Part shown: positions 29,337 to 38,211 of the stretch, one piece after another | Position numbering within the stretch: position 1 is the stretch's first letter | Layout of the letters: every line of letters starts with the position of its first letter | Assembly (NCBI RefSeq): GCF_016097415.1 | Contig: NZ_JAEHGE010000001.1 | Location: forward strand, 2,467,157-2,531,156 | DNA: 64,000 nt | Source: a sulfur-oxidizing endosymbiont of Gigantopelta aegis | GTDB taxonomy: Bacteria > Pseudomonadota > Gammaproteobacteria > GRL18 | Direction: 5' to 3' | Made by a program: the position numbers and the translations under genes | The notes under the pieces: generated by a model | The model's database searches: none | What the model saw: only the letters and a program-made list of their open reading frames with translations | Told to the model about the DNA's origin: nothing

Positions 29337-31492
29337 TAGGACGGCTTATCCTGTGATGCTGCTTTCGGTTGCTCCTCTTTTTGTGCGGCTTCGGCACAGG
29401 GTTTACAACCACCAAATTTATCTAAGTCTAATGTTCGTTCATTGCCTGCACCGGTGGCAAACAAAAACTGGGACAATTGATAAGGGGCTTCAGGGGCAAT
29501 GGGTTTGAAGCTTTGTCCCGGTTTGTCTTTGTCGGCTTCTACAGCCTGAAAAGGATTGATTGGGGCGGCACTGGAAGCTGAGCCAGGGCCGCCACCACTA
29601 TTGAGGTTGACTTTGGGGCCACTAATCGTCACGCCAGAGGGATCGATTTTGACAAAACTGCCGCCGGCTTTAAAGGTGATTTCACTGCCGGCATCCAGTT
29701 TGATGCTGCTGGCGGCTTTGATGTGAACTTCACTGCCCGCACTTTGTAAGATTTTGCTACCGGCTTTGATGTGCAGTTTTTGGCCGATAGTCTGGGATAA
29801 ATTGTTGCCGACTTTGTGTTGATGATTATTGCTGATTTTTTGATGATTATCAACTTTGATGTGTTCGTGTTGTTCATTGTCAACGATGAGTGAACGGGTG
29901 TTTTCGATGTGTTCACGGCGGTCATTTTTACAACGGATATCCAGGTCTTTTTCACTGTGAAAATAAATTTGTTCCTGGGCTTTTTTGTCCTCATAACGAA
30001 TTTCATTATAGCCTTCGCCACCGGGTGTTGAATGGGTTTTTAAGGTACTACGGGTTTTATTTGCAGGCAAGGAATAAGGTGGTAGGCTGTCACCATTGTA
30101 GGTGCGACCACTGATTAACGGTCTGTCGGGATTGCCGTGCTCAAATTCAATCAGCAATTGCTGACCGATGCGAGGTGTCATGATTTGTCCCCAGGCATTG
30201 CCGGACAATTCGTTGTTAGTGCGTAGCCAGCAGGTGGTTTTTTCATCATATTGGCCTTCGCGATCCCAAAGAAACTGCACTTTGACCTGACCGTATTGAT
30301 TGACATAAATCTCTTCGCCTTCTGGCCCCGTCACAAAGGCATATTGTTCGCCATGAATGAGTGAAGCCCGTTGCTGAAGGGGAGGTCGATATAAACTATT
30401 AGCAGGGATCGTAAACAGTTCATTGTGGTAGGAACTGCCTTCATTGGCATTGTTTGGCGTGTCTTCGTCCAGTGATTGGGGTTGTTTGCCTTCATGAAAA
30501 ACATGGGTGATTAATTGATCAATATTATTGGCCTGATAATAGTGATCGGTTTGAGTAAATAATCGACCTGCTCTGAGGCGTTGTACATTGCTTTTGCCAG
30601 TGCCGGTTTTTATAAAGGTTGAGTGGCGTTGTTGCTGTAAGCTGGCATAAAATTCTGCTTCGCTTTCGGTTTTGTAATTACCGGGGTAGTGATAATCTTC
30701 TAATGAAGGGTTCAGTTCATTTTGGCTGAATTTTTCTAGCGTTCGAGTCGGTGTAGTGAAGTTGTAGTCCCGTAGGGTACTTTTGCCGCTATGGGTATTT
30801 TGCGAAAAGACAAATTGATTGATATGCTCATTTTTTTCCAAAGAGCCTGCTGCAAATAAGCCAGAATTATGTTTGTAGCTGACTTCAGGGATTTGCTCAA
30901 CAAAACTAAAGGCGGTTTTACTGTCACCAATCACCATGAGGTGTTTATCAGCGCTGTGCTGATAATGAAAATGCAGGCCTTCTTCAGCCATCAAACGGCT
31001 GACAAATTGCCACTCGGTTTCGTTATATTGGGTGCAGAATTCACGGCTAGGGAGTTGTCGATCGGTTGACCATTGGTAGTGAGTGCCGGATACCAGACCT
31101 GCTTCATCGAATATTTGTTTGATGATATCCTGTACGCTGAGATTTTGAAAAATTCGACAGCCTTTGCGGTATTCTAAAAACCAGGCCATAGGGACTACTT
31201 TGGCTCGATACCGAGCAAAGCGAGTGCCATTTTCTATACATTGAGTTTCAGCAATAATACCGTTGAGATATTGGACTTCATCTTCACCCTGAATGGTAAG
31301 TAGGGCTGTCTTTTTGATGAGTGCGCTATGATCCAGGTTTTGATCATCACAGACAAAATCAACATGAAGATAAAAATGATCACTGATGCTTTCGCTGAGA
31401 TCGAATTGATAGACACGGAGTTTATTATGAAGACTGGCCTGATTGGCAATGCTGAAAGTAAAACGACTGGTATTTGCGCTGGTGTACGGCAT
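29336..31492 (-). CDS. vgrG: type VI secretion spike protein VgrG
   Basis: 718 aa. The gp27-like part runs to about residue 380 (RFTFSIANQASLHNKLRVYQ, CTQYNETEWQFVSRLMAEEG). The gp5 OB-fold part has QYGQVKVQFLWDREGQYDEK, SCWLR-like TCWLRTNNELSG, WGQIMTPRIGQQLLIEFEHG and DRPLISGRTYN. A beta-helix of short repeats follows (HEHIKVDNHQKISNNHQHKV, IKAASSIKLDAGSEITFKAG). The last 85 residues are a short extension ending in a CKPCAEA motif, possibly the adaptor contact. No C-terminal enzyme domain. No other T6SS structural genes are in the window. Confidence 0.95.
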   Translation of the reverse strand: MPYTSANTSRFTFSIANQASLHNKLRVYQFDLSESISDHFYLHVDFVCDDQNLDHSALIKKTALLTIQGEDEVQYLNGIIAETQCIENGTRFARYRAKVVPMAWFLEYRKGCRIFQNLSVQDIIKQIFDEAGLVSGTHYQWSTDRQLPSREFCTQYNETEWQFVSRLMAEEGLHFHYQHSADKHLMVIGDSKTAFSFVEQIPEVSYKHNSGLFAAGSLEKNEHINQFVFSQNTHSGKSTLRDYNFTTPTRTLEKFSQNELNPSLEDYHYPGNYKTESEAEFYASLQQQRHSTFIKTGTGKSNVQRLRAGRLFTQTDHYYQANNIDQLITHVFHEGKQPQSLDEDTPNNANEGSSYHNELFTIPANSLYRPPLQQRASLIHGEQYAFVTGPEGEEIYVNQYGQVKVQFLWDREGQYDEKTTCWLRTNNELSGNAWGQIMTPRIGQQLLIEFEHGNPDRPLISGRTYNGDSLPPYSLPANKTRSTLKTHSTPGGEGYNEIRYEDKKAQEQIYFHSEKDLDIRCKNDRREHIENTRSLIVDNEQHEHIKVDNHQKISNNHQHKVGNNLSQTIGQKLHIKAGSKILQSAGSEVHIKAASSIKLDAGSEITFKAGGSFVKIDPSGVTISGPKVNLNSGGGPGSASSAAPINPFQAVEADKDKPGQSFKPIAPEAPYQLSQFLFATGAGNERTLDLDKFGGCKPCAEAAQKEEQPKAASQDKPS

Positions 31493-31701
31493 AACACGTC
31501 CTTGTTTAAAAGATGCTCATGAAGTTTCTTGAAGGTTATACGAGAATGTTCATAAGACTAAGTCAGGCGGTTCCGTTTGCCCGATCATTAATTTGTGGTA
31601 ATTATATTTTATTCTTGAAGTTAATTGCAATGGGGTTTAACCCGAATTGTGACTTTGAAGCTAAAAATTCATAAAAAAACTAAATATTAGAGAAAAAAGG
31701 C

Positions 31702-31738
31702 AAAAAAAAGCTGCTGGGCGATATGCCGAGCAGCTTTT
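31702..31738 (-). terminator. adk terminator
   Basis: Read on the minus strand: AAAAGCTGCTCGGC, ATAT loop, then CGCCCAGCAGCTTTTTTTT (two imperfect positions near the loop), 21 bases after the adk stop. Confidence 0.85.
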
Positions 31739-31759
31739 ATAATGTTGCATTGAGCGCTA

Positions 31760-32401
31760 TTAAGAAGCTAATTTAGCTTTAATTGCATCAATAACAGCAT
31801 CACTCGAAGTGGCTTCAACAGTCAATAACATGCCTTCTTTATCATAGAAACCGGCTAAAGGTGCAGTCATTTCATTGTATACTTCTAAACGGTTGCTGAT
31901 CACTTCGACAGTTTCATCATCACGTTGAACAACAGGGCCACCACACTTGTCACACTTGCCTTCTTCTTTAGGTGGGTTAGATTTTACATTGTAAATCTCG
32001 CCACAATCAGAACAAGTACGACGCGTAGTTAAGCGATCAAGGATCACGTCACGTGGTACGTCGATGTTAACAACAGCATCTAATTCTTCGCCCATGTCAG
32101 CTAATAATACTTTTAACGCTTCAGCTTGAGGAATAGTACGTGGGAAACCATCTAGTAAGTAGCCGTTTTTACAATCGTCTTCTTTCAGGCGCTCGCCCAT
32201 GATGCCCATGATTAAATCATCAGAAACCAAATCACCGGCATCCATAGCGGCTTTTGCTTGCTTGCCTAGGTCAGAACCGGCAGCAACAGCAGCGCGTAAA
32301 ATATCGCCTGTTGAGATTTGAACGGAACCGTCCATCTTAGTTAATAATTTAGCGACAGTACCTTTACCTGCACCGGGTGCACCTAATAGAATAAGTTTCA
32401 T
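31760..32401 (-). CDS. adk: adenylate kinase with zinc-type LID
   Basis: 213 aa. P-loop GAPGAGKGTVAKLL at residues 7-20, NMP-binding STGDILRAAV, DGFPRTIPQAEAL, and the LID DRLTTRRTCSDCGEIYNV continuing to CDKCGGPVVQRDDE. The four LID cysteines (CxxC and CxxC) indicate a structural zinc site, which E. coli Adk lacks. Catalyses AMP plus ATP to 2 ADP. It matters here because AMP is released in APS chemistry. Divergent from efpL. Confidence 0.97.
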   Translation of the reverse strand: MKLILLGAPGAGKGTVAKLLTKMDGSVQISTGDILRAAVAAGSDLGKQAKAAMDAGDLVSDDLIMGIMGERLKEDDCKNGYLLDGFPRTIPQAEALKVLLADMGEELDAVVNIDVPRDVILDRLTTRRTCSDCGEIYNVKSNPPKEEGKCDKCGGPVVQRDDETVEVISNRLEVYNEMTAPLAGFYDKEGMLLTVEATSSDAVIDAIKAKLAS

Positions 32402-32604
32402 TATGACTCCAAAGAATGTTTAGAAAATATTGATAATTATCAAAAGCTTACTTTTAAGCGTCTGTAGTCACCAATTTTGAAAAATTTAACTGGGAAATAT
32501 ACACTTATTTTGCCTAATTTGACAGCATTTTTTACATGTGTATTTATTTTTCTGCAATTTGCTAGAATAGTGGCAAATTTTATTAAAACAGGGAAATCCA
32601 AGCA

Positions 32605-33171
32605 ATGCCAAAAGCATCCGATCTCAAAAAAGGCGCCATTGTCGAAATTGATGAGCAACTCTATCAGGTACGCAATATTGATGTGCGCAGCCCTTCTTCC
32701 CGTGGTGCGAATACCTTGTATAAGATTACCTTTATGAATATCCAGAAAAAACAGAAACTGGAACAGACGCTTGGTGGTACAGATTTTCTTAAAGAAGCAG
32801 ATTGTATGCGTCGTATGCTGCAATTTTTATATAAAGATGAGCAATTCTATACCTTTATGGATAATGAAGACTACAACCAATACACCCTGTCGATAGAAGA
32901 AATAGATAATGCGGCTGATTATTTACCCGATGGTCAGGAAGGCATATTGGGGATGCTCTATGAAGATAATCTCATTGGTATTGAATTGCCCGCATCGGTT
33001 TCACTGAAAATTATTGAAACCGCTCCGGCAATTAAGGGCGCATCGGCCTCAGCCAGAACTAAACCCGCTGAATTAGAAACTGGTTTAGTGGTGCAAGTGC
33101 CGGAATATCTGGCAGAAGGGGAAGTGATACGAGTGATCACCGCAACGGGTAAGTTTGCCGCAAGAGCGTGA
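32605..33171 (+). CDS. efpL: elongation factor P-like protein EfpL (YeiP)
   Basis: 188 aa, EF-P fold: KKGAIVEIDEQLYQVRNIDV, domain III ending in VIRVITATGKFAAR. The tip of the first domain reads SPSSRGANTLYKI, with Arg instead of the modified Lys of EF-P, the mark of the EfpL/YeiP branch. It relieves ribosome stalling at proline-containing stretches. A TTGACA box lies at 32519 and a TAGAAT box at 32563 in the gap to the divergent adk. Confidence 0.9.
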   Translation: MPKASDLKKGAIVEIDEQLYQVRNIDVRSPSSRGANTLYKITFMNIQKKQKLEQTLGGTDFLKEADCMRRMLQFLYKDEQFYTFMDNEDYNQYTLSIEEIDNAADYLPDGQEGILGMLYEDNLIGIELPASVSLKIIETAPAIKGASASARTKPAELETGLVVQVPEYLAEGEVIRVITATGKFAARA

Positions 33172-33205
33172 GTGTTTGCTATGTTAGTCAATAAATGGGT
33201 GCTGT

Positions 33206-34048
33206 ATGTTTAAATTTTTCTCAAGTCTTGTTCTCTTAACTCTACTTATTTTACTTCCAACCTCTTTCGCGGCAGAAATAAAAGCACAGACCATTGTCTT
33301 GAAAAAGCCTCCAGAAGCTTTAACACAATGGTATAAACCGGCTAATAAACGTCAGGTTTGGCTACACACTATGTTTCGCTTACGCCGTGAAGTTTTGGCG
33401 ATGAAAGACTATGCTGCAAAAGGGCAACAGCCAGAGTTAGAAAAATGGTCGCAGAAATTTGCCAAAGATTATCGCAGCATCGCAGAAATGGTACCGCAAT
33501 GGGAAGAGTATTTATATGTTGATAAATTGACTCAATTGCAAACACTTGTCAAGCAACAAGATTATGCTGCTATTCCAGCACAACTCAAAAAAATCAGTAA
33601 AAGCTGTATGCATTGTCATGATGACTTTCAAACCGTCAGTACATTGCTTTATCGTACGCCTGATTTTAGTACTCAAACTATCCCGCAAGGTCATGATGAA
33701 GTGGCTTTGGATTATGATGAAATGATGGAGCACCTATCGGATTCCGTGAATCGCATCAATATTGCCATTAAAGATGGTTATTATACCGATGCCCATCAGG
33801 CTATTGCCCCTCTGGACAAACAATTGCAAGCACTGGCAAGTCATTGCAGTTCGTGTCATAAGCAAGATAAACAGCCTATTGAACGTATTATGTCAGCATC
33901 ACGCGATCTTTTGGCGGAGTTAGCGGCACAATTACAACATCAAGATAAAAAAGCCGGTAGAAAACTGGGGGAGTTTGCAGTGAAAGTCTGTGCCCGTTGT
34001 CATGCAGTGCATCGATTAACTGCGGATTTAAAAAGTATTGCTGAATGA
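33206..34048 (+). CDS. periplasmic c-type cytochrome, three haem motifs
   Basis: 280 aa with a signal peptide (FSSLVLLTLLILLPTSFAA). Three haem sites: SCMHCHDDF (about residue 136), SHCSSCHKQD (about 213) and VCARCHAVHR (about 263). The first and second halves look like cytochrome c prime/c556-type helical bundles (MKDYAAKGQQPELEKWSQ; MMEHLSDSVNRINIAIKDGY). An electron-transfer role in the periplasm is likely; the partner is unknown. Starts 35 bases after efpL in the same direction. Confidence 0.85.
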   Translation: MFKFFSSLVLLTLLILLPTSFAAEIKAQTIVLKKPPEALTQWYKPANKRQVWLHTMFRLRREVLAMKDYAAKGQQPELEKWSQKFAKDYRSIAEMVPQWEEYLYVDKLTQLQTLVKQQDYAAIPAQLKKISKSCMHCHDDFQTVSTLLYRTPDFSTQTIPQGHDEVALDYDEMMEHLSDSVNRINIAIKDGYYTDAHQAIAPLDKQLQALASHCSSCHKQDKQPIERIMSASRDLLAELAAQLQHQDKKAGRKLGEFAVKVCARCHAVHRLTADLKSIAE

Positions 34049-34134
34049 ATCAATATTAACTTGAATCATGTGACGTGCAATCCCATATTAGTGAGTTATA
34101 AAGACAACATTTTTGTAAAAGAGCAGGTAAAGCA

Positions 34135-34779
34135 TTGAGTAAACCAACCATTTTGACACCTCAAGCAGAGAAAGCACCTTCAGAAGAAACATTGGTGTAT
34201 ACCATCGGTGAAAATCTATACATCAATCTAACTGATCGTTGTACGCTGGCCTGTGAATTTTGCCCTAAAATTCAGGGCAGTATGGATGTCCATGAATACA
34301 ATCTACTCCTATCGCATCGTCATCAGGTCGATGAGTATATCGAAAAAATCGGTGATCCCAGTCAATATGAAGAAATTGTATTTTGTGGCTTTGGTGAACC
34401 CACCCTGAGACTCAAAGCCTTGTTGGAAGTCGCCACCTATTGTAAACAAGCTGGGGCTAGGGTGCGTGTTAATACCGATGGTCTGGGTAATCTGGTGAAT
34501 AAACGCAATATTCTGCCCGATATGGCAAAATGCGTTGATGCACTTTCAGTGTCGATGAATGCACAAAATGAAGAAGTTTATGATCGACACTGCGTCCCCG
34601 CATTGAAAGGCTCTTTCGATAGTATGCTTGATTTCTTACGCTTAGCACCTGATTTCATACCTGATACTACCGCTACTGCGATTGATGGTCTGGAAGGTGT
34701 TGATGTTGAAGCCTGTGAAGCAAAAGCACATGAATTGGGCATTAAATTTAGACGTCGAGTATTAGATATTGTTGGTTAG
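34135..34779 (+). CDS. TatD-associated-type radical SAM protein
   Basis: 214 aa with a TTG start at 34135 (AGCAGG upstream). The radical SAM cluster motif is LTDRCTLACEFCPKIQG (CxxxCxxC, about residues 37-47), followed by the GGEP-like FCGFGEPTLRLKALLE. The protein is short for the superfamily and ends without an auxiliary cluster domain. Members of this size are often fused or adjacent to TatD nuclease; no tatD is seen here. The reaction is unknown. Confidence 0.8.
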   Translation: MSKPTILTPQAEKAPSEETLVYTIGENLYINLTDRCTLACEFCPKIQGSMDVHEYNLLLSHRHQVDEYIEKIGDPSQYEEIVFCGFGEPTLRLKALLEVATYCKQAGARVRVNTDGLGNLVNKRNILPDMAKCVDALSVSMNAQNEEVYDRHCVPALKGSFDSMLDFLRLAPDFIPDTTATAIDGLEGVDVEACEAKAHELGIKFRRRVLDIVG

Positions 34780-34810
34780 ATAGAAATTGCAAAAAACTTC
34801 ATTTTTTTAA

Positions 34811-34838
34811 TTGCATTTTTCTAAAACTCAGGTAGAAT
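34811..34838 (+). promoter_or_regulatory. sigma70-type promoter of tRNA-Val
   Basis: TTGCAT at 34811-34816 and TAGAAT at 34833-34838, 16-base spacing, 20 bases before the tRNA 5' end. Confidence 0.65.
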
Positions 34839-34858
34839 ACGCACCACTTAACAGTTGT

Positions 34859-34935
34859 GGGTGATTAGCTCAGCTGGTTAGAGCATCGCCCTTACAAGGC
34901 GGGGGTCATAAGTTCGAATCTTATATCACCCACCA
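34859..34935 (+). tRNA. tRNA-Val (anticodon UAC)
   Basis: 77 nt including the encoded CCA. Acceptor GGGTGAT pairs with ATCACCC, D-arm TAGCTCAGCTGGTTAGAGCA, anticodon stem CGCCC with loop CTTACAA (anticodon TAC), T-arm with GTTCGAATC. One mismatch-prone pair in the T stem (CATAAG/CTTATA). A good canonical valine tRNA. Confidence 0.95.
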
Positions 34936-35145
34936 TTTTACAGTTTAAAAACAGTATCTTAGGGATTATTGAATCGTTTAGTAGATTCTAATAATCAGGC
35001 AAGCACACTATCAGCACATTGTTGTGAGTTTGTAAGTCTTAATTAAGGACTGCACATCATTAATAATCAGAAAGCTACCATCAGATCATTATCCGCTCAA
35101 AGGATATCAAGCCTTTCTACAAGACTTTCCGCATTAAACAAGAAG

Positions 35146-35286
35146 CTAAAGATAATTTTTTATCTGTAGCAATATTTGTTTATAAGCCTTATCTTTACCG
35201 CCCACTTCAAAAATAGACTGATCATCGACAAATAAACTCTCCCATAATGGTGCCAAGATCGGGTTTGTGGCATAATTTTTAACATA
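35146..35286 (-). pseudogene. C-terminal remnant of an AAA/DUF4143-like ATPase
   Basis: The minus strand reads YVKNYATNPILAPLWESLFV, then DDQSIFEVGGKDKAYKQILL and a TAG stop. The FEVGGKxKxxKQI block is the C-terminal signature of AAA-plus-DUF4143 proteins, as I recall it. No start and no upstream domain are left; the adjacent plus-strand sequence belongs to another gene. A relic only. Confidence 0.45.
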
Positions 35287-35295
35287 AGAAGGTGA

Positions 35296-36101
35296 GTGAA
35301 GGTAAGTATTTTTTATTATTTTATGTTAACAAACCAGATGCGTGGTCGTGCTATTCGAATTAATCCCCAGGATAATAACAAAATAAGTTCGATATGGCGC
35401 TTAACCGCCATCAATGCCAAATCATATGCGGGTTGGAGTGACTTTTATAACTTAAGAAAGCGCTTTGATACCTTTGTTGGTCTGTCTGAAAAAGCGCTAA
35501 GCATTGAAAGTGGTTTTGAGCGAATGAATGCAACCGCCATTGAAGTGAAAAACAATATTCTGAGTGAAACCGCACCAATCACGGCCAATAACCGGCAGAT
35601 GCAAGGTCGCTATAAAAAATTGCACTGCTTTATTTACCCATTGATGGTGCTTTAAAACAAATCGGCAAGGCATTGGCAGAAGCACTTTGCCAAGCGGGTT
35701 TTATAGAAACGTTGATTCGACATATGAAGGTAAATGTCATCAAAGATTATGAAGGACATTTTTATCTTTCTTTATCAGGCTGCACATTCTATGAATCCTC
35801 GTTGTTTGCCGATTGTCTGGCAGAAATTCTAGCACCGATTGAAAATCCCCGGTATTTAGTCTTACGTGAAGGCAATTTTTTAAGGACACAAAGAGATGAT
35901 TATCATTCGGTGCCGATAAAATTTGCAGTAAAAAAAGAAACTGCCATGATTTTTTATAAATCATGGTGTAAAAATGTTAGTCTTTCAGAGCTTGTTTATA
36001 CGCGAACCGCTGATGGACGAAAAAGACTACTCAAGGCAAAGATGAAAGCGTTTTCATCGACATTTAAAGGTGAAATTAAACGACAGGATAGGTGGCAATA
36101 A
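35296..36101 (+). pseudogene. C-terminal remnant of a DEAD/DEAH-type helicase
   Basis: The frame 35296-35655 has TNQMRGRAIRINPQDNNKIS followed by FDTFVGLSEKALSIESGFER, resembling helicase motif VI (QMRGRAIR) and the region after it. A second frame, 35673-36101, continues DGALKQIGKALAEALCQAGF to KGEIKRQDRWQ. One base change near 35610-35650 separates them. The ATP-binding helicase core is missing, so the gene was truncated at its 5' side. It abuts the ATPase relic. Confidence 0.55.
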
Positions 36102-36292
36102 AAAAACTATCCGTTTCTTGTTTTTTAATAATTTTAAATATTCAGCTTTCATTCATTTAGTGCTCTGTAAACTGTTTATGAAAGGTCGAAATGATGGAGT
36201 TAGGGCGTGAGAAATGTATCTATTAAAATAATTTCTTGCTATTCTTAATATTTAGATGACGATTAAAACGGTTATTTTTAGGGAGAAGGTTC

Positions 36293-36781
36293 ATGAAACA
36301 GTTAGAAAATAAATCATTGACAATTAGTATGTTGTTTACGCTTTTGTTGTTTAGTACTTTGCTGCAAGCTGCCCCTCAGAGTTATCCACTGGTTTGTAGA
36401 GGTGGAGGGGATAACCAAACAACTATCTATAATACCCAGAACGGTACGATGGTGTTTTATAAATTTAAGAGAAGTGCGAGAGGTGCATCATCCGGTGTGG
36501 GTAAAGGGGAATGTGCATGGCTTGATCGGGGGATTTCAAGTGACGAACCGGGCGTGATATCCATGACATTCAAAAAAGCGCATTCAAAAGTATCCATCAG
36601 CCAAAAAAACGGCAAGCTTTCTGCGTATAAAGTGCTTACCTGGGGTGATCGGGAAAGTTATACAAAATTGAATAAATTAATGAGTGATATTAAAAACGGC
36701 AGAGAATTTCAAGTTCATGCTTATTCATATAAACCCCCTAGAGGAGGTAGGAAGCTGATCATGACAAAGTTCGGACCATAA
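36293..36781 (+). CDS. secreted protein of unknown function
   Basis: 162 aa from ATG 36293 with a GGGAGAAGG site. Signal peptide SMLFTLLLFSTLLQA with cleavage likely after LQAA (about residue 28). The mature part has two cysteines (LVCRGGGDNQ and GECAWLDRGI) that could form a disulfide, Gly-rich N terminus and a basic C terminus (YKPPRGGRKLIMTKFGP). Not recognised. It is a lone gene between remnants and hipA. Confidence 0.7.
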   Translation: MKQLENKSLTISMLFTLLLFSTLLQAAPQSYPLVCRGGGDNQTTIYNTQNGTMVFYKFKRSARGASSGVGKGECAWLDRGISSDEPGVISMTFKKAHSKVSISQKNGKLSAYKVLTWGDRESYTKLNKLMSDIKNGREFQVHAYSYKPPRGGRKLIMTKFGP

Positions 36782-36858
36782 CACGATTGTTTTTAAATAG
36801 GTAGAATAGTAAAGCAGTACAAATGATAATTTTAGTTTACATTTTTGTGTTAATTTGA

Positions 36859-36874
36859 AATAATGTAAATTATT
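36859..36874 (+). promoter_or_regulatory. palindrome upstream of hipA, possible operator
   Basis: AATAAT-GTAA-ATTATT, a perfect 6-bp inverted repeat ending 22 bases before the GTG of hipA. HipB-type antitoxins repress their own operon at such palindromes. The region is AT-rich, so chance is possible. Confidence 0.35.
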
Positions 36875-36896
36875 ATTATCATTTAAGGCTGTTTTC

Positions 36897-37861
36897 GTGG
36901 AAACAATAACGGTATTAATCAATCAGCAAGCAATTGGCGAACTCTTCTATGAAAAGAAAGGTCATCAATATGGCTTTAACTATACTAAAGACATATCACC
37001 TGTTTCTTTGATTATGCCTTTTAAAAAATCAACTTACCTCTGGCAAAACAAATTACATCCAATTTTTGACATGAATATGCCCGAAGGCTATTTATTTGAG
37101 ATTTTTAAAAATTTTCTTAGCAAAGAACATGGATATATTGATGATTTTTTAATCTTTTCTTATCTCAGTCCTAATATTCAAGGACGTATTCACTATCGTT
37201 GTAAAAAAAATGACAGTCAAGCCACTCATTTTGATCTGGATGAAGTGCTTCGTCATGATAATAAAGATACTTTTACCAAGATTCTAAATTGCTTTCTGAA
37301 TAAAAATGCAATTTCTGGTGTGCAACCAAAGACACTTGCATTACTAGAAGATAAAGCCAGCCTTGTAACAAAAGAATACATTATAAAAACTTGGGGTAAC
37401 GAATATCCACAATTAGCTCTGAATGAATATTTTTGTTTAAAGGCCGTGCAAAAAACGGGTGTAAAAATACCTCATATCAAATTGTCAAATAATAATAATT
37501 TTTTGCTAGTAGAGCGTTTTAATTATAATAAACAGCTCAAAGAATATATGGGCTTTGAAGAAGTTCTGGTTTTGCAAGGAAAAAACAAAGATGAAAAATA
37601 CAGTGGTAGTTATGAGTCAGTAGCCAAGCTTGTTTATGCTGTTAGTACGGATAAACAAGCCTGCATGGTGAGTCTGTATAAAATTATAGTGATGAATTAT
37701 TTGCTTAAAAATGGTGATGCTCATCTAAAAAACTTTGCCATTATATATGATCAAGATATTGCCCATATTCGTCTCTCTCCAGCCTATGATATTGTTAATA
37801 CTAGTGTCTATATTTACAACGATCGTCCGGCTTTAACCTTGTTTGGTAAAAAAATATGGTT
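36897..37861 (+). pseudogene. hipA: HipA-family kinase toxin, 5' part
   Basis: About 322 codons from a GTG at 36897. Couple-HipA N-terminal domain (TVLINQQAIGELFYEKKG; FDMNMPEGYLFEIFKNFL), the Ser/Gly loop NAISGVQPKTLAL (about residue 137), catalytic NYLLKNGDAHLKNFAIIYD (about 270) and Mg-binding LSPAYDIVNTSVY (about 298). All kinase motifs are on this side. It is cut by IS3 copy B; removing the IS and one GTT repeat joins KKIW directly to FAQKDLIKFGINH. HipA kinases phosphorylate tRNA synthetases and stop growth. Confidence 0.88.
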
Positions 37862-37927
37862 TAATGTGGCTATACTTAACCGGACACACAACTTAAAATA
37901 ACTAAAAGATAAAAAGTGTGACCTAAA

Positions 37928-38211
37928 ATGAATGATCAAACAAAAAAACCGAATAAAAGCTATACATCAGAATTTAAAGAATCAGCTGTCAAATTAGCTA
38001 ATGAGACGGATCAACCCGTTTCTCAGACTGCCAGGGAGCTAGGTGTTAATGTAAATACTCTACATACCTGGATCAGTAAATATTCCAAACCGGTGAAGAC
38101 GGTAGCCAATAGAAGTGATGAACACATTTATGATGAAGTAAAACGTCTGAAAAAAGAATTGGCAAAAGTGATTCAGGAGCGTGATTTATTAAAAAAGGCC
38201 ACAGCGTACTT
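37928..38211 (+). CDS. IS3-family OrfA, copy B
   Basis: The best preserved OrfA of the family: HTH ([20 protein letters not shown]) and a leucine-zipper-like helix (VKRLKKELAKVIQERDLLKK). AAAAAAG at 38191-38197 is the usual IS3 -1 slippage site for the OrfAB fusion. The frame runs into the nested IS just after KATAYF. Confidence 0.85.

Noticed and set aside
34859-36101. Integrated prophage or island attachment site at tRNA-Val
   Set aside because: No integrase and no repeated tRNA 3' end were found within the region.
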